This document shows positions 49,036 through 58,755 of a stretch of DNA of 64,000 bases, in pieces (the stretch's first letter is position 1; each line of letters begins with the position of its first letter). Source of the stretch: Sulfitobacter sp. HNIBRBA3233 (GTDB lineage: Bacteria > Pseudomonadota > Alphaproteobacteria > Rhodobacterales > Rhodobacteraceae); the NCBI RefSeq assembly GCF_040149665.1, contig NZ_JBEFLP010000006.1, forward strand, positions 1 to 64,000, written 5' to 3'. The translations under genes and the position numbers were made by a program. A model generated the notes under the pieces. It made no database searches. It was not told the DNA's origin and was given only the letters and a program-made list of their open reading frames with translations.

Positions 49036-50321
49036 TGCAACTGTCCTGGATCCAGATCTTCCGGCTCGGACTTGTGCAGATGGCGCTTGGCGCGATCGTG
49101 GTGCTGACGACATCGACCCTGAACCGGCTGATGGTCGTCGAATTCGCCCTGCCCGCCGTTCTGCCCGGCGCACTGGTGGGGCTGCACTACGGCATCCAGC
49201 TCAGCCGCCCGCGCTGGGGATTCATCTCGGACAAGGGGGGCAACCGGACCGCGTGGATCATCGGCGGCATGGCGCTTCTGGCGCTCGGCGGTCTGGGTGC
49301 TGCACTCGGGGTGACGATGTTTGCGCAAAGCTATGGCGCGGCGCTGGCCCTGTCGGTGCTGGCCTATGCGCTGATCGGGCTGGGCGTGGGGGCTTCGGGC
49401 ACATCGCTGCTGGCGCTTCTGGCCACCACCACCGCGCCGCACCGCCGCGCCGCTGCCGCGACGATCACCTGGCTGATGATGATTTTCGGCATCGCCCTGA
49501 CAGCGGGGCTCGCGGGCAGTTTCCTCGACCCCTATTCGCCCCCCCGCCTGATGGCGGTGGTCGCCGTGGTCGTGGGCGCTGCCTTCGTGCTGACCGTCAT
49601 CGCCGTGGGCCGCATCGAACGCGGCCTGACGAAACAGGCATCCGAACCGCCAACCCCCTTCATGGAAGGGCTGCGCGAAGTCTGGGCAGAACGCCGTGCG
49701 CGGAACTTCACCCTCTTCGTGTTCCTGTCGATGAACGCCTATTTCATGCAGGAACTCATCCTCGAACCCTTCGCGGGCCTCGTCTTCGGCTTTACGCCGG
49801 GACAGTCGACACAGCTGTCGGGAGCGCAGAACGGCGGTGTCTTTCTGGGTATGCTGATCGTCGGGGTCGCCGCCACCGGCCTCAAGCTCGGCTCGCTGCG
49901 GGCGTGGGTCGTGTCGGGCTGTATCGGCTCGGCGCTGGTGCTGGGGTTGATCGCGCTGGCGGGAACGGGCGCCTTCGCATTGCCGCTGGTGCCGCTGGTC
50001 ATGGGTCTTGGCCTGTTCAACGGGATGTTCGCCGTCGCGGCGATCGGGTCGATGATGGCGCTGGCCTCTGACGGGCGCGAACGCCGCGAAGGCACGCGGA
50101 TGGGGCTCTGGGGTGCGGCGCAAGCCATCGCTGCGGGCTTTGGCGGGCTGACTGGTGCCGCCGCCGTCGACCTTTTGCGCCTGTCGCTGCCCGACGGCCC
50201 CGCCTTTGCCGCCGTTTTCACGGCCGAGGCCGCTCTATTCCTTGCCGCTGCCGTGATGGCCCGGCGGATCCTGTCCACCACCCCAGCGCCGCACGCCGCC
50301 GCGCTCGTTCCGGGAGAATAA
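49035..50321 (+). CDS. PucC/LhaA-family transporter-like protein between bchG and bchP
   Basis: 428-aa, 12-helix major-facilitator-like protein. RLGLVQMALGAIVVLTTSTL, NRLMVVEFALPAVLPG and SRPRWGFISDKGGNRTAWII mark it as PucC family. ATG overlaps the bchG stop (TGATG). Homologues in this place are known as bch2 or ORF428 and are thought to handle pigments during antenna assembly. No LH2 genes are present, so an LH2-specific PucC role is unlikely. Confidence 0.92.
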   Translation: MQLSWIQIFRLGLVQMALGAIVVLTTSTLNRLMVVEFALPAVLPGALVGLHYGIQLSRPRWGFISDKGGNRTAWIIGGMALLALGGLGAALGVTMFAQSYGAALALSVLAYALIGLGVGASGTSLLALLATTTAPHRRAAAATITWLMMIFGIALTAGLAGSFLDPYSPPRLMAVVAVVVGAAFVLTVIAVGRIERGLTKQASEPPTPFMEGLREVWAERRARNFTLFVFLSMNAYFMQELILEPFAGLVFGFTPGQSTQLSGAQNGGVFLGMLIVGVAATGLKLGSLRAWVVSGCIGSALVLGLIALAGTGAFALPLVPLVMGLGLFNGMFAVAAIGSMMALASDGRERREGTRMGLWGAAQAIAAGFGGLTGAAAVDLLRLSLPDGPAFAAVFTAEAALFLAAAVMARRILSTTPAPHAAALVPGE

Positions 50322-50324
50322 CAG

Positions 50325-51506
50325 ATGTATGATGTCGTCGTCGTAGGCGGGGGCCCCTCGGGCACCACCGCAGCAGCCGATCTGGCGCGGTCCGGCAAGA
50401 CCGTCGCCTTCATCGATCGCGAAGGCCGGATCAAACCCTGCGGAGGCGCGATACCGCCACGGCTGATCCACGATTTCAACATTCCCGACAGCCAGATCGT
50501 CGCGCGCATCCGTACCGCGCGGATGATCTCGCCCACCCAGCGGCAGGTCGACATCCCCATCGAGAACGGTTTCGTCGGCATGGTCGACCGCGAGCATTTC
50601 GACGAGTTCCTGCGCGTGCGCGCCGAAGCCTCGGGCGCGGAACGCTTCGCCGGCACGTTCACGCGGATCACCCGCGACGAGGAAGGCACCCATGTGCACT
50701 ACCGTCACAAACACTCGGGCGAGATGCGCACGCTGACCGCGCGCATCGTCATCGGAGCGGACGGGGCGCGCTCGAACGTGGCCAAGGCCGAAGTGCCCGG
50801 TTGCGAGAAGATCCCCTACGTCATCGCCTACCACGAGATCATCGAAGCCCCCGAAACCGCGCACGCCCAATACGACCCCATGCGCTGCGACGTGATCTAT
50901 GACGGCGCGATTTCGCCGGATTTCTACGGCTGGGTGTTCCCGCACGGCGGACAGGCCAGTGTCGGGATGGGCACCGGTCTCGACGGTGTGGACCTCAAGA
51001 AAGCCACGGCAGCGCTGCGGGCCGCGTCCGGTCTGGCCGACTGTCGCACGATCCGCCGCGAGGGCGCGCCGATCCCGCTGCATCCGATGGACTGCTGGGA
51101 CAATGGCCGCGATGTCGTGCTTGCCGGGGATGCGGCGGGCGTTGTCGCGCCTTCCTCGGGCGAAGGCATCTATTACGCCATGGTCGGGGGCCGCGTCGCC
51201 GCCACCGCTGCGGCTGCGGCGCTTCAATCCGGCCGCGTGCAGGATCTGGGACTGGCGCGCAAGCTGTTCATGCGCGAGCACAAGCAAGTGTTCCGCGTGC
51301 TGGGCGCGATGCAGAATGCGTACTACCGGTCGGACGCGCGCCGCGAACGCTTCGTGTCGTTGTGTCACGACGTGGACGTGCAGCGCCTGACCTTCGAGGC
51401 CTACATGAACAAGAAACTGGTCAAGGCACGGCCCTTCGCGCATCTGAAAATCGGGGTCAAGAACCTCGCGCATCTCACAGGTCTCGTATCCGAGACACGG
51501 GTATAG
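50325..51506 (+). CDS. bchP: BchP, geranylgeranyl reductase
   Basis: FAD enzyme reducing the geranylgeranyl tail of bacteriochlorophyll to phytyl. 393 aa. FAD motif VVVGGGPSGTTAAADLARSG at residues 4-23, PCGGAIPPRLIHDF, GADGARSNVAKAE and the second FAD motif LAGDAAGVVAPSSGEGIYYA are clear. Starts 3 bp after the previous stop. Confidence 0.96.
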   Translation: MYDVVVVGGGPSGTTAAADLARSGKTVAFIDREGRIKPCGGAIPPRLIHDFNIPDSQIVARIRTARMISPTQRQVDIPIENGFVGMVDREHFDEFLRVRAEASGAERFAGTFTRITRDEEGTHVHYRHKHSGEMRTLTARIVIGADGARSNVAKAEVPGCEKIPYVIAYHEIIEAPETAHAQYDPMRCDVIYDGAISPDFYGWVFPHGGQASVGMGTGLDGVDLKKATAALRAASGLADCRTIRREGAPIPLHPMDCWDNGRDVVLAGDAAGVVAPSSGEGIYYAMVGGRVAATAAAAALQSGRVQDLGLARKLFMREHKQVFRVLGAMQNAYYRSDARRERFVSLCHDVDVQRLTFEAYMNKKLVKARPFAHLKIGVKNLAHLTGLVSETRV

Positions 51507-51560
51507 TAAACGCACCGGTGCAGAGGCACCTGGGTACGAACGCGACAGAGAGGCCAGATC

Positions 51561-52106
51561 ATGCGCGACGGAGACGTTATGAACGACATCATGATCCCCG
51601 CCTGGGTCGACGGCAGGTTGACGCCGGTCGAAAAGCTGGCCGCGCACCAGCGCGGATTGCGCCACAAGGCGGTGTCGGTTTTCGTGATGGACGGGCCGCG
51701 CATGTTGATCCAACGCCGCGCGCTCGGCAAATACCACACGCCCGGCCTTTGGGCGAATACCTGCTGCACCCACCCCGAATGGGAAGAGGACGCCGCCGAT
51801 TGCGCGAACCGCCGCCTGTCCGAAGAGTTGGGCATCACGGGTGTGATCCCGCGCCCGCGCGGGCAGGTGGAATACCGCGCCGATGTGGGCGACGGGCTGA
51901 TCGAACACGAACTGGTCGATGTCTTTGTGGTCGACGCGCCGCGGGAAATGCCTCTGGCACCGAACCCTGACGAGGTGATGGATACCCGCTGGATCGATCT
52001 GGATACCCTGCGGTCCGAGATCGCCACAACGCCAGAGGTCTTCACCCCGTGGCTGCGGATCTACATGGCCGAACACACCGCGCTGATTTTCGGCAATCCG
52101 GCCTGA
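51561..52106 (+). CDS. idi: Idi, isopentenyl-diphosphate delta-isomerase type 1
   Basis: Nudix-fold enzyme interconverting IPP and DMAPP. 181 aa. The active-site cysteine motif WANTCCTHPEWEED, the Nudix helix CANRRLSEELGI and the EHELVDVFVV/EVMDTRWIDLD acidic residues are present. In-frame ATGs at 51561 and 51579 both have purine-rich sites upstream. Convergent with dxs; supports isoprenoid supply for carotenoid and phytol. Confidence 0.95.
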   Translation: MRDGDVMNDIMIPAWVDGRLTPVEKLAAHQRGLRHKAVSVFVMDGPRMLIQRRALGKYHTPGLWANTCCTHPEWEEDAADCANRRLSEELGITGVIPRPRGQVEYRADVGDGLIEHELVDVFVVDAPREMPLAPNPDEVMDTRWIDLDTLRSEIATTPEVFTPWLRIYMAEHTALIFGNPA

Positions 52107-52181
52107 GCCGGTCCTGCGAGGAGCGTCTTGCGCGGCGCGCGGAGGCGCGGCGCGAGCGAGGAGCCCCCGCCAGCCCTGTGG

Positions 52182-54083
52182 TCAGGCCTTGACCCGCTCC
52201 ACCTTCGCGGCCTGCAAGGCCGCCGCGGCGATATCCGCCGCCGTCAGGCCGGCATCCGCATACATCGCATCCGGTGCCGCCTGATCGATAAACCGGTCCG
52301 GCAATGTCATCGTGCGCACGGCCAGATCCCCGTCCAGCAGCCCCTCGTCGCTGAGGTAGTGCAGCACCATCGCGCCAAATCCGCCCCGTGATCCCTGCTC
52401 TACCGTGATCAGCGCGCGGTGCTTGCGGGCCAGCTTCGCAATCAGCCTGGTATCCAGCGGCTTGGCGAACCGCGCGTCCGCAACCGTCACGGTCAGGCCC
52501 TCCGCCTCGATGATGTCCGCGGCCCGCAGGCTTTCGCCCAGATGCGCGCCGAAGGACAGGATCGCCACGTCGAACCCGTGGCGCACGACCAGCCCCTTGC
52601 CGATCTCCAGCGGGACACCGCGTTCGGGCAGGGCCACACCGCTGCCTTCCCCGCGCGGATAGCGAAAGGCGATGGGCCCGCTGTCGTGGGCGACTGCAGT
52701 GGCCACCATATGCACCAGCTCCGCCTCGTCCGACGCGGCCATCACCACCATGTTCGGCAGCGCCGCCAGATATCCGATGTCGAAGGCCCCGGCGTGGGTT
52801 GCCCCGTCCGCCCCGACCAGCCCGGCCCGGTCGATGGCAAACCGCACCGGCAGATTCTGCAAGGCCACGTCGTGGACGATCTGGTCATAGCCGCGCTGGA
52901 GGAAAGTGGAATAGATCGCGCAGAAGGGCTTCAGCCCGCCCGCCGCCAGACCGGCGGCGAAGGTCACGCCATGCTGCTCTGCGATGCCCACGTCGAACAT
53001 GCGGCGCGGGTGCTGCTTGGCAAAGATGTCGAGCCCGGTGCCTGAGGGCATCGCGGCGGTGATCGCCACGATCTTAGCATCGCGCGCGGCCTCTTCGGCC
53101 AGCGCCCTGCCAAAGACCGACGTATAGCTCGGGGCATTGGGCCGCTTCTTGGGTTGCGCGCCGGTGGCCGGATCAAAGGCGCCGACACCGTGATAGCGGT
53201 CGGCGGCGGCTTCAGCGGGGGCGAACCCCTTGCCCTTCACGGTGCAGCAGTGGATCAGGACCGGCCCCGTGGCGCGGGTGCGCGCGCTGCGCAGGACCGC
53301 CAGCAGCTGGGTCATGTCATGCCCGTCGATCGGGCCCATGTATTCAAATCCGAGATTCTCGAACAGCGTGCTCTGGTCGCTCACCGATCCCGTGACCAGC
53401 TGGCGCGCCCGGCGCGCGTGGTCGCGCAGCGGCCCGGGCAATGCGGCCTCGAAACCTTCCGCCATGGTCTTCAGCTCGCCCAGCGGTCCGGCATTCAGAC
53501 GCGACAGGTAGGACGACATCGCCCCCACCGGCGGCGCGATACTCATTTCATTGTCGTTGAGGATGACGAACATCCGGCGGCCCTGCGCACCCGCGTTGTT
53601 GAGCGCCTCGTAGGCCATGCCAGCACTGATCGACCCGTCACCGATCACCGCGATGGCGTCGCCGGTGGCCTCGCCCATGTCGCGCGCCACGGTGAACCCC
53701 AGCGCCGCCGAAATCGACGTGGAGCTATGCGCAGCGCCGAAGGGGTCGAAAATGCTCTCGCTGCGCTTGGTAAACCCCGAGATACCGCCCTCCTGCCGCA
53801 AGCTCGGCATGCGGTCGCGGCGGCCGGTCAGGACCTTGTGCGGATAACACTGGTGTCCCACGTCCCAGATCAGCTTGTCGCGCGGCGTGTCGAACACCGC
53901 ATGCAGCGCCACAGTCAGCTCCACCACGCCCAGCGACGATCCCAGATGGCCGCCGGTGGTCGCCACCGCGTCGATGACCTCGCCGCGCAGCTCGGTGGCG
54001 AGCGCTGCAAGTTCTCTGTCGGTGAGGGATTTCAGGTCGGACGGTGCCGCGACACGGTCCAGAAGGGGGGTGGGACGGCCCAT
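52182..54083 (-). CDS. dxs: Dxs, 1-deoxy-D-xylulose-5-phosphate synthase
   Basis: TPP enzyme, first step of the MEP pathway. 633 aa from ATG 54083, preceded by [23 protein letters not shown], the TPP motif [33 protein letters not shown] and [15 protein letters not shown] are intact. Lies 229 bp downstream of pufX on the same strand; two strong hairpins lie between. May be read through from the puf operon at a low level. A PGC-linked dxs copy is common in Rhodobacterales. Confidence 0.97.
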   Translation of the reverse strand: MGRPTPLLDRVAAPSDLKSLTDRELAALATELRGEVIDAVATTGGHLGSSLGVVELTVALHAVFDTPRDKLIWDVGHQCYPHKVLTGRRDRMPSLRQEGGISGFTKRSESIFDPFGAAHSSTSISAALGFTVARDMGEATGDAIAVIGDGSISAGMAYEALNNAGAQGRRMFVILNDNEMSIAPPVGAMSSYLSRLNAGPLGELKTMAEGFEAALPGPLRDHARRARQLVTGSVSDQSTLFENLGFEYMGPIDGHDMTQLLAVLRSARTRATGPVLIHCCTVKGKGFAPAEAAADRYHGVGAFDPATGAQPKKRPNAPSYTSVFGRALAEEAARDAKIVAITAAMPSGTGLDIFAKQHPRRMFDVGIAEQHGVTFAAGLAAGGLKPFCAIYSTFLQRGYDQIVHDVALQNLPVRFAIDRAGLVGADGATHAGAFDIGYLAALPNMVVMAASDEAELVHMVATAVAHDSGPIAFRYPRGEGSGVALPERGVPLEIGKGLVVRHGFDVAILSFGAHLGESLRAADIIEAEGLTVTVADARFAKPLDTRLIAKLARKHRALITVEQGSRGGFGAMVLHYLSDEGLLDGDLAVRTMTLPDRFIDQAAPDAMYADAGLTAADIAAAALQAAKVERVKA

Positions 54084-54131
54084 GGCGGGCTCCTTTTCTC
54101 GACATCTGGCTCTCGACGGTTTGGCTGGGGA

Positions 54132-54201
54132 CCTGTTGGCCGGGGAACAGAGGGTGGCGGACGCCGGAACGCACCACCCTCTGTCTCCCGTAGCCAACAG
54201 G
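54132..54201 (-). terminator. Long two-stem hairpin between pufX and dxs
   Basis: Outer arms CCTGTTGGC (54132-54140) and GCCAACAGG (54193-54201) enclose inner arms ACAGAGGGTGG (54147-54157) and CCACCCTCTGT (54174-54184), all perfectly paired. It probably ends or protects the 3' end of the puf mRNA. There is no obvious T-run. Confidence 0.65.
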
Positions 54202-54274
54202 AAGCGTCGGAGGGTCGAGGCCCCCGACAGTATCAGACAACCCTAGGGACAGAATTGACTGATCTCGTGTGGCA

Positions 54275-54302
54275 GGGGCGGCGCCGAAAGGGCGGCCGCC
54301 CC
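54275..54302 (-). terminator. GC-rich hairpin directly after pufX
   Basis: GGGGCGGC (54275-54282) and GCCGCCCC (54295-54302) form a perfect 8-bp stem about 10 bp after the pufX stop, with a 12-nt loop. A first stem of the puf 3' end; acts as terminator or exonuclease barrier. Confidence 0.6.
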
Positions 54303-54312
54303 CGCCGAAAAC

Positions 54313-54546
54313 TCAGGCCGTCGTGGTGGCCTCTTGTGGCGCGAGCAACGACAGCGGCGTCGGATCTGGCGCCTCTTTCGATTCCTCGGGCAGCAGGTTG
54401 CTGATCCCGACCGTGACCGCAAAGAACACGCCGAGGACGATACAGAGAACCGCGGCATAGCCCGCCCCCTTCATCATCAGCAGGAACACATCTGCCCTCA
54501 GGCGGAATGTCGGATCCTCGGTGCGCAGGTAATTATGATCGCTCAT
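54313..54546 (-). CDS. pufX: PufX-type core-complex polypeptide
   Basis: 77 aa with one membrane helix (YAAVLCIVLGVFFAVTVGIS). The preceding MMKGAG matches the QMMKGAG segment of Rhodobacter PufX, and the gene sits at the PufX place, 11 bp after pufM with AAGGAG before the ATG. PufX opens or organises the LH1 ring for quinone exchange. No haem motif, so it is not pufC. The C-terminal tail is proline- and alanine-rich. Sequence is otherwise divergent, so the call leans on position and the short motif. Confidence 0.82.
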   Translation of the reverse strand: MSDHNYLRTEDPTFRLRADVFLLMMKGAGYAAVLCIVLGVFFAVTVGISNLLPEESKEAPDPTPLSLLAPQEATTTA

Positions 54547-54557
54547 GTCAGTGCTCC

Positions 54558-55484
54558 TTAATCAAGCGGCGCGTAGCCGTGGTCCTGCGCCCAGATGAAC
54601 CAGTTGTCGACAACCGTGCCGGTCAGCAGGATACCGATACCGCCGGTCAGCGTTGTCAGTACCGCGAACCACCACGCCCAGCGGTGGATACCCTCCATCG
54701 TCGCGTTGAACCCCATGGTCCAGCGCCAGAAGAGCGCAGCGCGTTCGGACGCTGTCCCGCGGTCCACGATCTGTTCGATTTCGCGCTCGCCGCCGTAGCG
54801 GCTGACGGCGAGGATCGTCGCCCCGTGCATGGCAAACAGCAGCGCCGAGCCATAGAGGAACACGATCGAAAGCGCGTGGAACGGGTTGTAGAAGAGGTTC
54901 CCGTAGGTCAGCGAAAACAGGTTCGTCCAGTCGAGGTGCGGGAAGATCCCGTAGGGTACGGCCTCCGACCACGATCCCATCAGGATCGGGCGGAACAGGC
55001 CCAGCACAAGGAACAGCCAGATCGCCGAAGCGAAGGCCCAGCTGACGTGCTTGCCCAACCCCAGCTCCTCCGCCCGCAGGTAGGTGCGGATCCACCAGCT
55101 GATCACGGAGATCAGCAGGAAGAACGAGGCGATGAGGAACCAGCCGCCCTCGTTCAGGGGCGGAAAGCCGAGCCCGTAGTCGGACGAGGGCGGCTCCAGC
55201 GCCAGCCAGAACAGTTCGCGGAAGAAGAGGGCGGGCGAATAGTCGACCTGCCACCAGAAGTTCATCCCGACGATAAAGAACCAGGCAAATCCGGTGGCCA
55301 GCGCCACCAGCCCGAAGGGGCCAAGGTAGACCGGCCCGAGCTGTGCGTTGCCGAACCACCCCGCGAGGGTGCTGAAACCCGCGCGGCTGGTGCGTTCCCG
55401 GGCGATGGTCCCCGTGGGGTCCATGCCCATCTCAGGCGGTCCTTGGACCTGAACCTGGGTGAAGATGTTTTGATACTCAACCAT
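54558..55484 (-). CDS. pufM: PufM, photosynthetic reaction centre M subunit
   Basis: 308 aa, five membrane helices. Special-pair and iron-ligand regions are visible: [17 protein letters not shown] (bacteriochlorophyll His), [20 protein letters not shown] (Fe His), then the Fe-ligand Glu in the EREIEQ loop and [13 protein letters not shown] (Fe His). Starts 17 bp after pufL. Confidence 0.98.
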   Translation of the reverse strand: MVEYQNIFTQVQVQGPPEMGMDPTGTIARERTSRAGFSTLAGWFGNAQLGPVYLGPFGLVALATGFAWFFIVGMNFWWQVDYSPALFFRELFWLALEPPSSDYGLGFPPLNEGGWFLIASFFLLISVISWWIRTYLRAEELGLGKHVSWAFASAIWLFLVLGLFRPILMGSWSEAVPYGIFPHLDWTNLFSLTYGNLFYNPFHALSIVFLYGSALLFAMHGATILAVSRYGGEREIEQIVDRGTASERAALFWRWTMGFNATMEGIHRWAWWFAVLTTLTGGIGILLTGTVVDNWFIWAQDHGYAPLD

Positions 55485-55501
55485 GTGTCAAATCCTTGTG
55501 C

Positions 55502-56332
55502 TTAGAGATCCGCCCACCAGGGCAGTTCGGCGTACCAGTCCCACCACGCGCTCCACTGGTCGAACCAGATGGTGCCCGAGATAACGATGCAGATCGCGCT
55601 CCACAGACCGGCGTTCAGCGCCAGCAGCAGGCCAAGGCGGTGAATGCCCAAGGGCCCGATCGAATAGCCGATCAGATCGCGGAAGTAGGTGTCTTCGTGG
55701 TCCGGCGTGCCGATGGTCTTGCCCTTGCCGGGGTTGACCGCTGACAAGACCAGCGACCCGTGCAGCGCCAGCGCCAGACAGGTGGTGAAGAAGAACGTGA
55801 TCGCCACCATATGCGCAGGGTTATAGTGGAAGTTGCCGTAGGCGTAGCCGACGTTGTTCACCCAATCGAGGTGGCTGAAGATCCCGTAGGGAAATCCGTG
55901 CCCCCATGCGCCCATCAGGATGGGCCGGATGATGACCAGCGTCACATAGGCAAGGATCGCCATGCCGAACGCCCATGGCACGTGGTATCCGATACCGAGC
56001 TTGCGACAGATCTCGACCTCGCGCATCGCCCACGAGATGAAGGCGAAGGTGGCGCATAGGGTGATCACCTGCCAAAGGCCTCCTTCGGCGAGCGGTGCCA
56101 CGCCAAGGCCGACCTCGAGCGATGGCGGATCAATCGAGATCAGCCAGGGGTTCCAGGTGTCGCCAAGGGCAGCACCGTAGAAAATGAGTATTGTTCCGAG
56201 TGCGGCGAAGAAAAACGTCGTGACGCCGAAAAAGCCGACATAGAAGGGGCCCACCCAGAAGTCGAACAGGTCTCCGCCCACCAGCGTCCCACCACGGACA
56301 CGGTATTTTTTCTCGAAGCTGAGCTGTGCCAT
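55502..56332 (-). CDS. pufL: PufL, photosynthetic reaction centre L subunit
   Basis: 276 aa, five membrane helices. [20 protein letters not shown] is the standard N-terminus. [19 protein letters not shown] holds the special-pair His and [20 protein letters not shown] an iron His. Strong AAGGAG ribosome binding site. A GC-rich hairpin separates it from pufA. Confidence 0.98.
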   Translation of the reverse strand: MAQLSFEKKYRVRGGTLVGGDLFDFWVGPFYVGFFGVTTFFFAALGTILIFYGAALGDTWNPWLISIDPPSLEVGLGVAPLAEGGLWQVITLCATFAFISWAMREVEICRKLGIGYHVPWAFGMAILAYVTLVIIRPILMGAWGHGFPYGIFSHLDWVNNVGYAYGNFHYNPAHMVAITFFFTTCLALALHGSLVLSAVNPGKGKTIGTPDHEDTYFRDLIGYSIGPLGIHRLGLLLALNAGLWSAICIVISGTIWFDQWSAWWDWYAELPWWADL

Positions 56333-56405
56333 CTTCTGTCTCCTTAAGCGCCCCTACCCACGGGAAACGGGGCAGACCTGCGCATGATTGTTCCATCGGG
56401 TTGCC

Positions 56406-56436
56406 GTGGGCGGCAGCGCGTCGCGGCGCCGCCCAC
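56406..56436 (-). terminator. pufA-pufL intercistronic hairpin
   Basis: GTGGGCGGC (56406-56414) and GCCGCCCAC (56428-56436) form a perfect 9-bp stem 22 bp after the pufA stop. In Rhodobacter a hairpin at this place stabilises the short pufBA mRNA and so sets the LH1-to-reaction-centre ratio; the same role is inferred here. Confidence 0.75.
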
Positions 56437-56458
56437 AGCGTGTTCGTTGCAACTGAGC

Positions 56459-56626
56459 TTATTCGCCGGCTTCCGCGCCACCGAAGGCACGGTTGAACCA
56501 GTTGGTCTCTGGATTGCTGAGCAGGACGAGGTGAATCATCGCCGCCAGCAGGAAGAGGAACACGCCCTGCGCCACGAAAACGCGACGGGGGTCAAAGATC
56601 AGCCAGATTTTGTAAAACTGTGCCAT
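56459..56626 (-). CDS. pufA: PufA, light-harvesting 1 alpha polypeptide
   Basis: 55 aa, one membrane helix. [20 protein letters not shown] is the typical alpha N-terminus and [10 protein letters not shown] holds the bacteriochlorophyll-binding His32; NWFNRA follows the helix. Starts 19 bp after pufB. Short gene, recognised by reading the strand directly. Confidence 0.97.
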   Translation of the reverse strand: MAQFYKIWLIFDPRRVFVAQGVFLFLLAAMIHLVLLSNPETNWFNRAFGGAEAGE

Positions 56627-56645
56627 TTGTATGTGATCCTCTCAG

Positions 56646-56801
56646 TTACCAGGCGAACCAAGGCAGTTTGAAATACGTCAGCAAATGGGCGACCAGAGCC
56701 ACGATCGTGAAGATCATGAAGCCGCTCATATAGACCGAGTGCAGTTCCTGCGCTTGCTCGTCTGTCAAACCTGTGAAGGACAGGTCAGTGTTATCAGCCA
56801 T
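56646..56801 (-). CDS. pufB: PufB, light-harvesting 1 beta polypeptide
   Basis: 51 aa, one membrane helix. [20 protein letters not shown] precedes the helix, the ligand His39 is in [16 protein letters not shown] text ([13 protein letters not shown]), and the C-terminus is KLPWFAW. The AAGGAG ribosome binding site lies 6 nt upstream. First antenna gene after pufQ. Confidence 0.97.
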   Translation of the reverse strand: MADNTDLSFTGLTDEQAQELHSVYMSGFMIFTIVALVAHLLTYFKLPWFAW

Positions 56802-56959
56802 GTTTTTCTCCTTAAGAAAAAGTGCCGACGCCGCGCACCCCCCGCGGCCGGGTTACAACAGGGGCTCATCCCCCGCTCTAATCCACCATCCCGGGGGGGA
56901 ATGGCGAATGTCTTGTGCCCTGGTCCCTCAAGGCGGAATTCTCGTGGCGGATGGCCCGT

Positions 56960-57190
56960 TCAGGCCGAGAAAATCCGCGGTGTGATGATCTGCGCCTGGC
57001 TCCACGCAGATTTCACGGGGCCCCGCGATGGCAGGGCCATCTGGCGCAGCGCCGTCAGCGTCCATGTCAGGATCGCCAGCGGCAGCGTCGCCAGAAAGAT
57101 CACCGCGAAATACACGTAATACTCACGCGTCGCGGCGCTCGAATGTGACCGCTTGCGCGTCACGTTCGTCAGGTTGGTCATGTCAGTCAT
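56960..57190 (-). CDS. pufQ: PufQ, bacteriochlorophyll-related regulatory protein
   Basis: 76 aa with one membrane helix ([19 protein letters not shown]) after a basic start [14 protein letters not shown]. In Rhodobacter PufQ promotes bacteriochlorophyll synthesis. ATG 57190 follows GGGAGGT and overlaps the end of bchZ by 8 bp. The 158-bp gap to pufB has a C/G-rich dyad near 56870-56900. Confidence 0.93.
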   Translation of the reverse strand: MTDMTNLTNVTRKRSHSSAATREYYVYFAVIFLATLPLAILTWTLTALRQMALPSRGPVKSAWSQAQIITPRIFSA

Positions 57191-58649
57191 TAGCACCTCC
57201 CATGCTGGGTTGCAGACCTTTGACAGTCTCCAGAACGACCCGTTCGTCGCCTTGATCCAGCGCGCGCCTTTCGGCTTCGTCGCGCAGGGTCTTGGCCGCC
57301 GAGATGCGGGTCAAAATCGGATGGCTGGCCACGATCCGGTCAAGGTGCGCTTGTGCGTCCTCGTCCCACGGAAAGTCGCGGCGCAGCGGGGTTGGCGTGG
57401 CGGGGGTCTCGTCCATCTCACTGCCCAGCGGCAGGATGTGGAACAGCGCGTCGAACAGCCCGTTGCACACTTCCTGCAACAGATAGGTCGCGCCCGCGTA
57501 GCCCATGAACGGCGTGCCGGTCGCGCGCCGGATGGCCGCCCCCGGAAAGCTTGCCGGGATGAAGGTCGGCGCCGGGCCGAAGCCCGATTTCATCTCGGCC
57601 AGATACATCTTCTCGTTGATCGACCCCATGACGATCAGCGGGCGCTTGGTGTGGATATCGCTGCGCACCGCGTCGTTGTTGGTCTTCTTGCCCGCCGTGC
57701 GCGCCACCGCAAAGGCGCAGGGCAGACCCAGGTCGGTCTCGAGGAAATTGCGGATGCCGCGCGCGTAGGTCTCGTTCGCGACGATCCCGAAAGACGCGGT
57801 GGCGAAGAAATCCTGCGTGACCGAGCGCCACAGATCCCACACGGGCTTGATGGTCGAATGTTTCTCGCGCTCGATGAACGGCTCGGGATCAAGATCCAGC
57901 ATCTCGCCCAGGGTGCGCAGGAATTTCGTGGTCGAGTCGATGCCGATGGGCGCCTGCAGATAGGGTTTGCCAAGCACCTCGCACAGGCCGCGCCCGAATT
58001 CGCGGTACATGGTGACGTTGACGTCGGCGTTCACCAGCCCGCGCATTTCACTGACATGCGCGCCAAGCGGCATGACCATGTTGATCTCCGCGCCGATGCC
58101 TTCCACCAGCCTCCGGATTTCGGCCAGATCGGAAGGCATGTTGAAGGTGCCGTACATCGGGCCCAGGATGTTGACCCTCGGCTTGGCACCTTCTTCACGC
58201 TTGGCTTCCTTGGGCATCCGGCCCTTGGTCATGCCAAACTCGGTAAAGATCCACGTCATCGCGCGGTCCGCCGCTTCCCACTGGTCCTCGTCGATGGTGC
58301 GCGGCAGGAAGCGCTGGATGTTGGTACCCATGGGCGTGACACCACCGCCGATCATCTCGGCGATGGAGCCTGTGACAACGACCGCTGGCAGCGCAGGGTC
58401 AAGCGTACCCCACGCCCGTTTCATGGCGCCCTCGGTCCCGTCGCGACCCAGCTCTTCCTCGCCAAGGCCCGTCACCACGATGGGCAACTCGTGCGGAGGC
58501 AAGGCATCCGTGTAATGCAACACCGATGTCACCGGCAGGTTCTCGCAGCCCACCGGACCGTCGATCACACATTGCAGGCCCTTTACGGCGCAGAAAGCAT
58601 AGACAGCGCCCCAGTATCCGCCCGCGCGGTCGTGGTCCTGCACTAGCAT
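57183..58649 (-). CDS. bchZ: BchZ, chlorophyllide a reductase subunit Z
   Basis: 488-aa nitrogenase-like catalytic subunit that, with BchX and BchY, reduces ring B of chlorophyllide. [19 protein letters not shown], the cluster Cys in [20 protein letters not shown] and [15 protein letters not shown] are typical. 106 bp after bchY; that gap contains a short CCGGGG/CCCCGG stem. The puf promoter probably lies inside this gene. Confidence 0.97.
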   Translation of the reverse strand: MLVQDHDRAGGYWGAVYAFCAVKGLQCVIDGPVGCENLPVTSVLHYTDALPPHELPIVVTGLGEEELGRDGTEGAMKRAWGTLDPALPAVVVTGSIAEMIGGGVTPMGTNIQRFLPRTIDEDQWEAADRAMTWIFTEFGMTKGRMPKEAKREEGAKPRVNILGPMYGTFNMPSDLAEIRRLVEGIGAEINMVMPLGAHVSEMRGLVNADVNVTMYREFGRGLCEVLGKPYLQAPIGIDSTTKFLRTLGEMLDLDPEPFIEREKHSTIKPVWDLWRSVTQDFFATASFGIVANETYARGIRNFLETDLGLPCAFAVARTAGKKTNNDAVRSDIHTKRPLIVMGSINEKMYLAEMKSGFGPAPTFIPASFPGAAIRRATGTPFMGYAGATYLLQEVCNGLFDALFHILPLGSEMDETPATPTPLRRDFPWDEDAQAHLDRIVASHPILTRISAAKTLRDEAERRALDQGDERVVLETVKGLQPSMGGAND

Positions 58650-58755
58650 GGCACAGGGCCCCCTTCTCCATTTTGCCGGTAAACTCCGGGGGTCCGGGGG
58701 CCGGTCCCCGGTCCGACGCCGGCGCCGTGAGAACGGGATATGGCGATGCGCCCTC

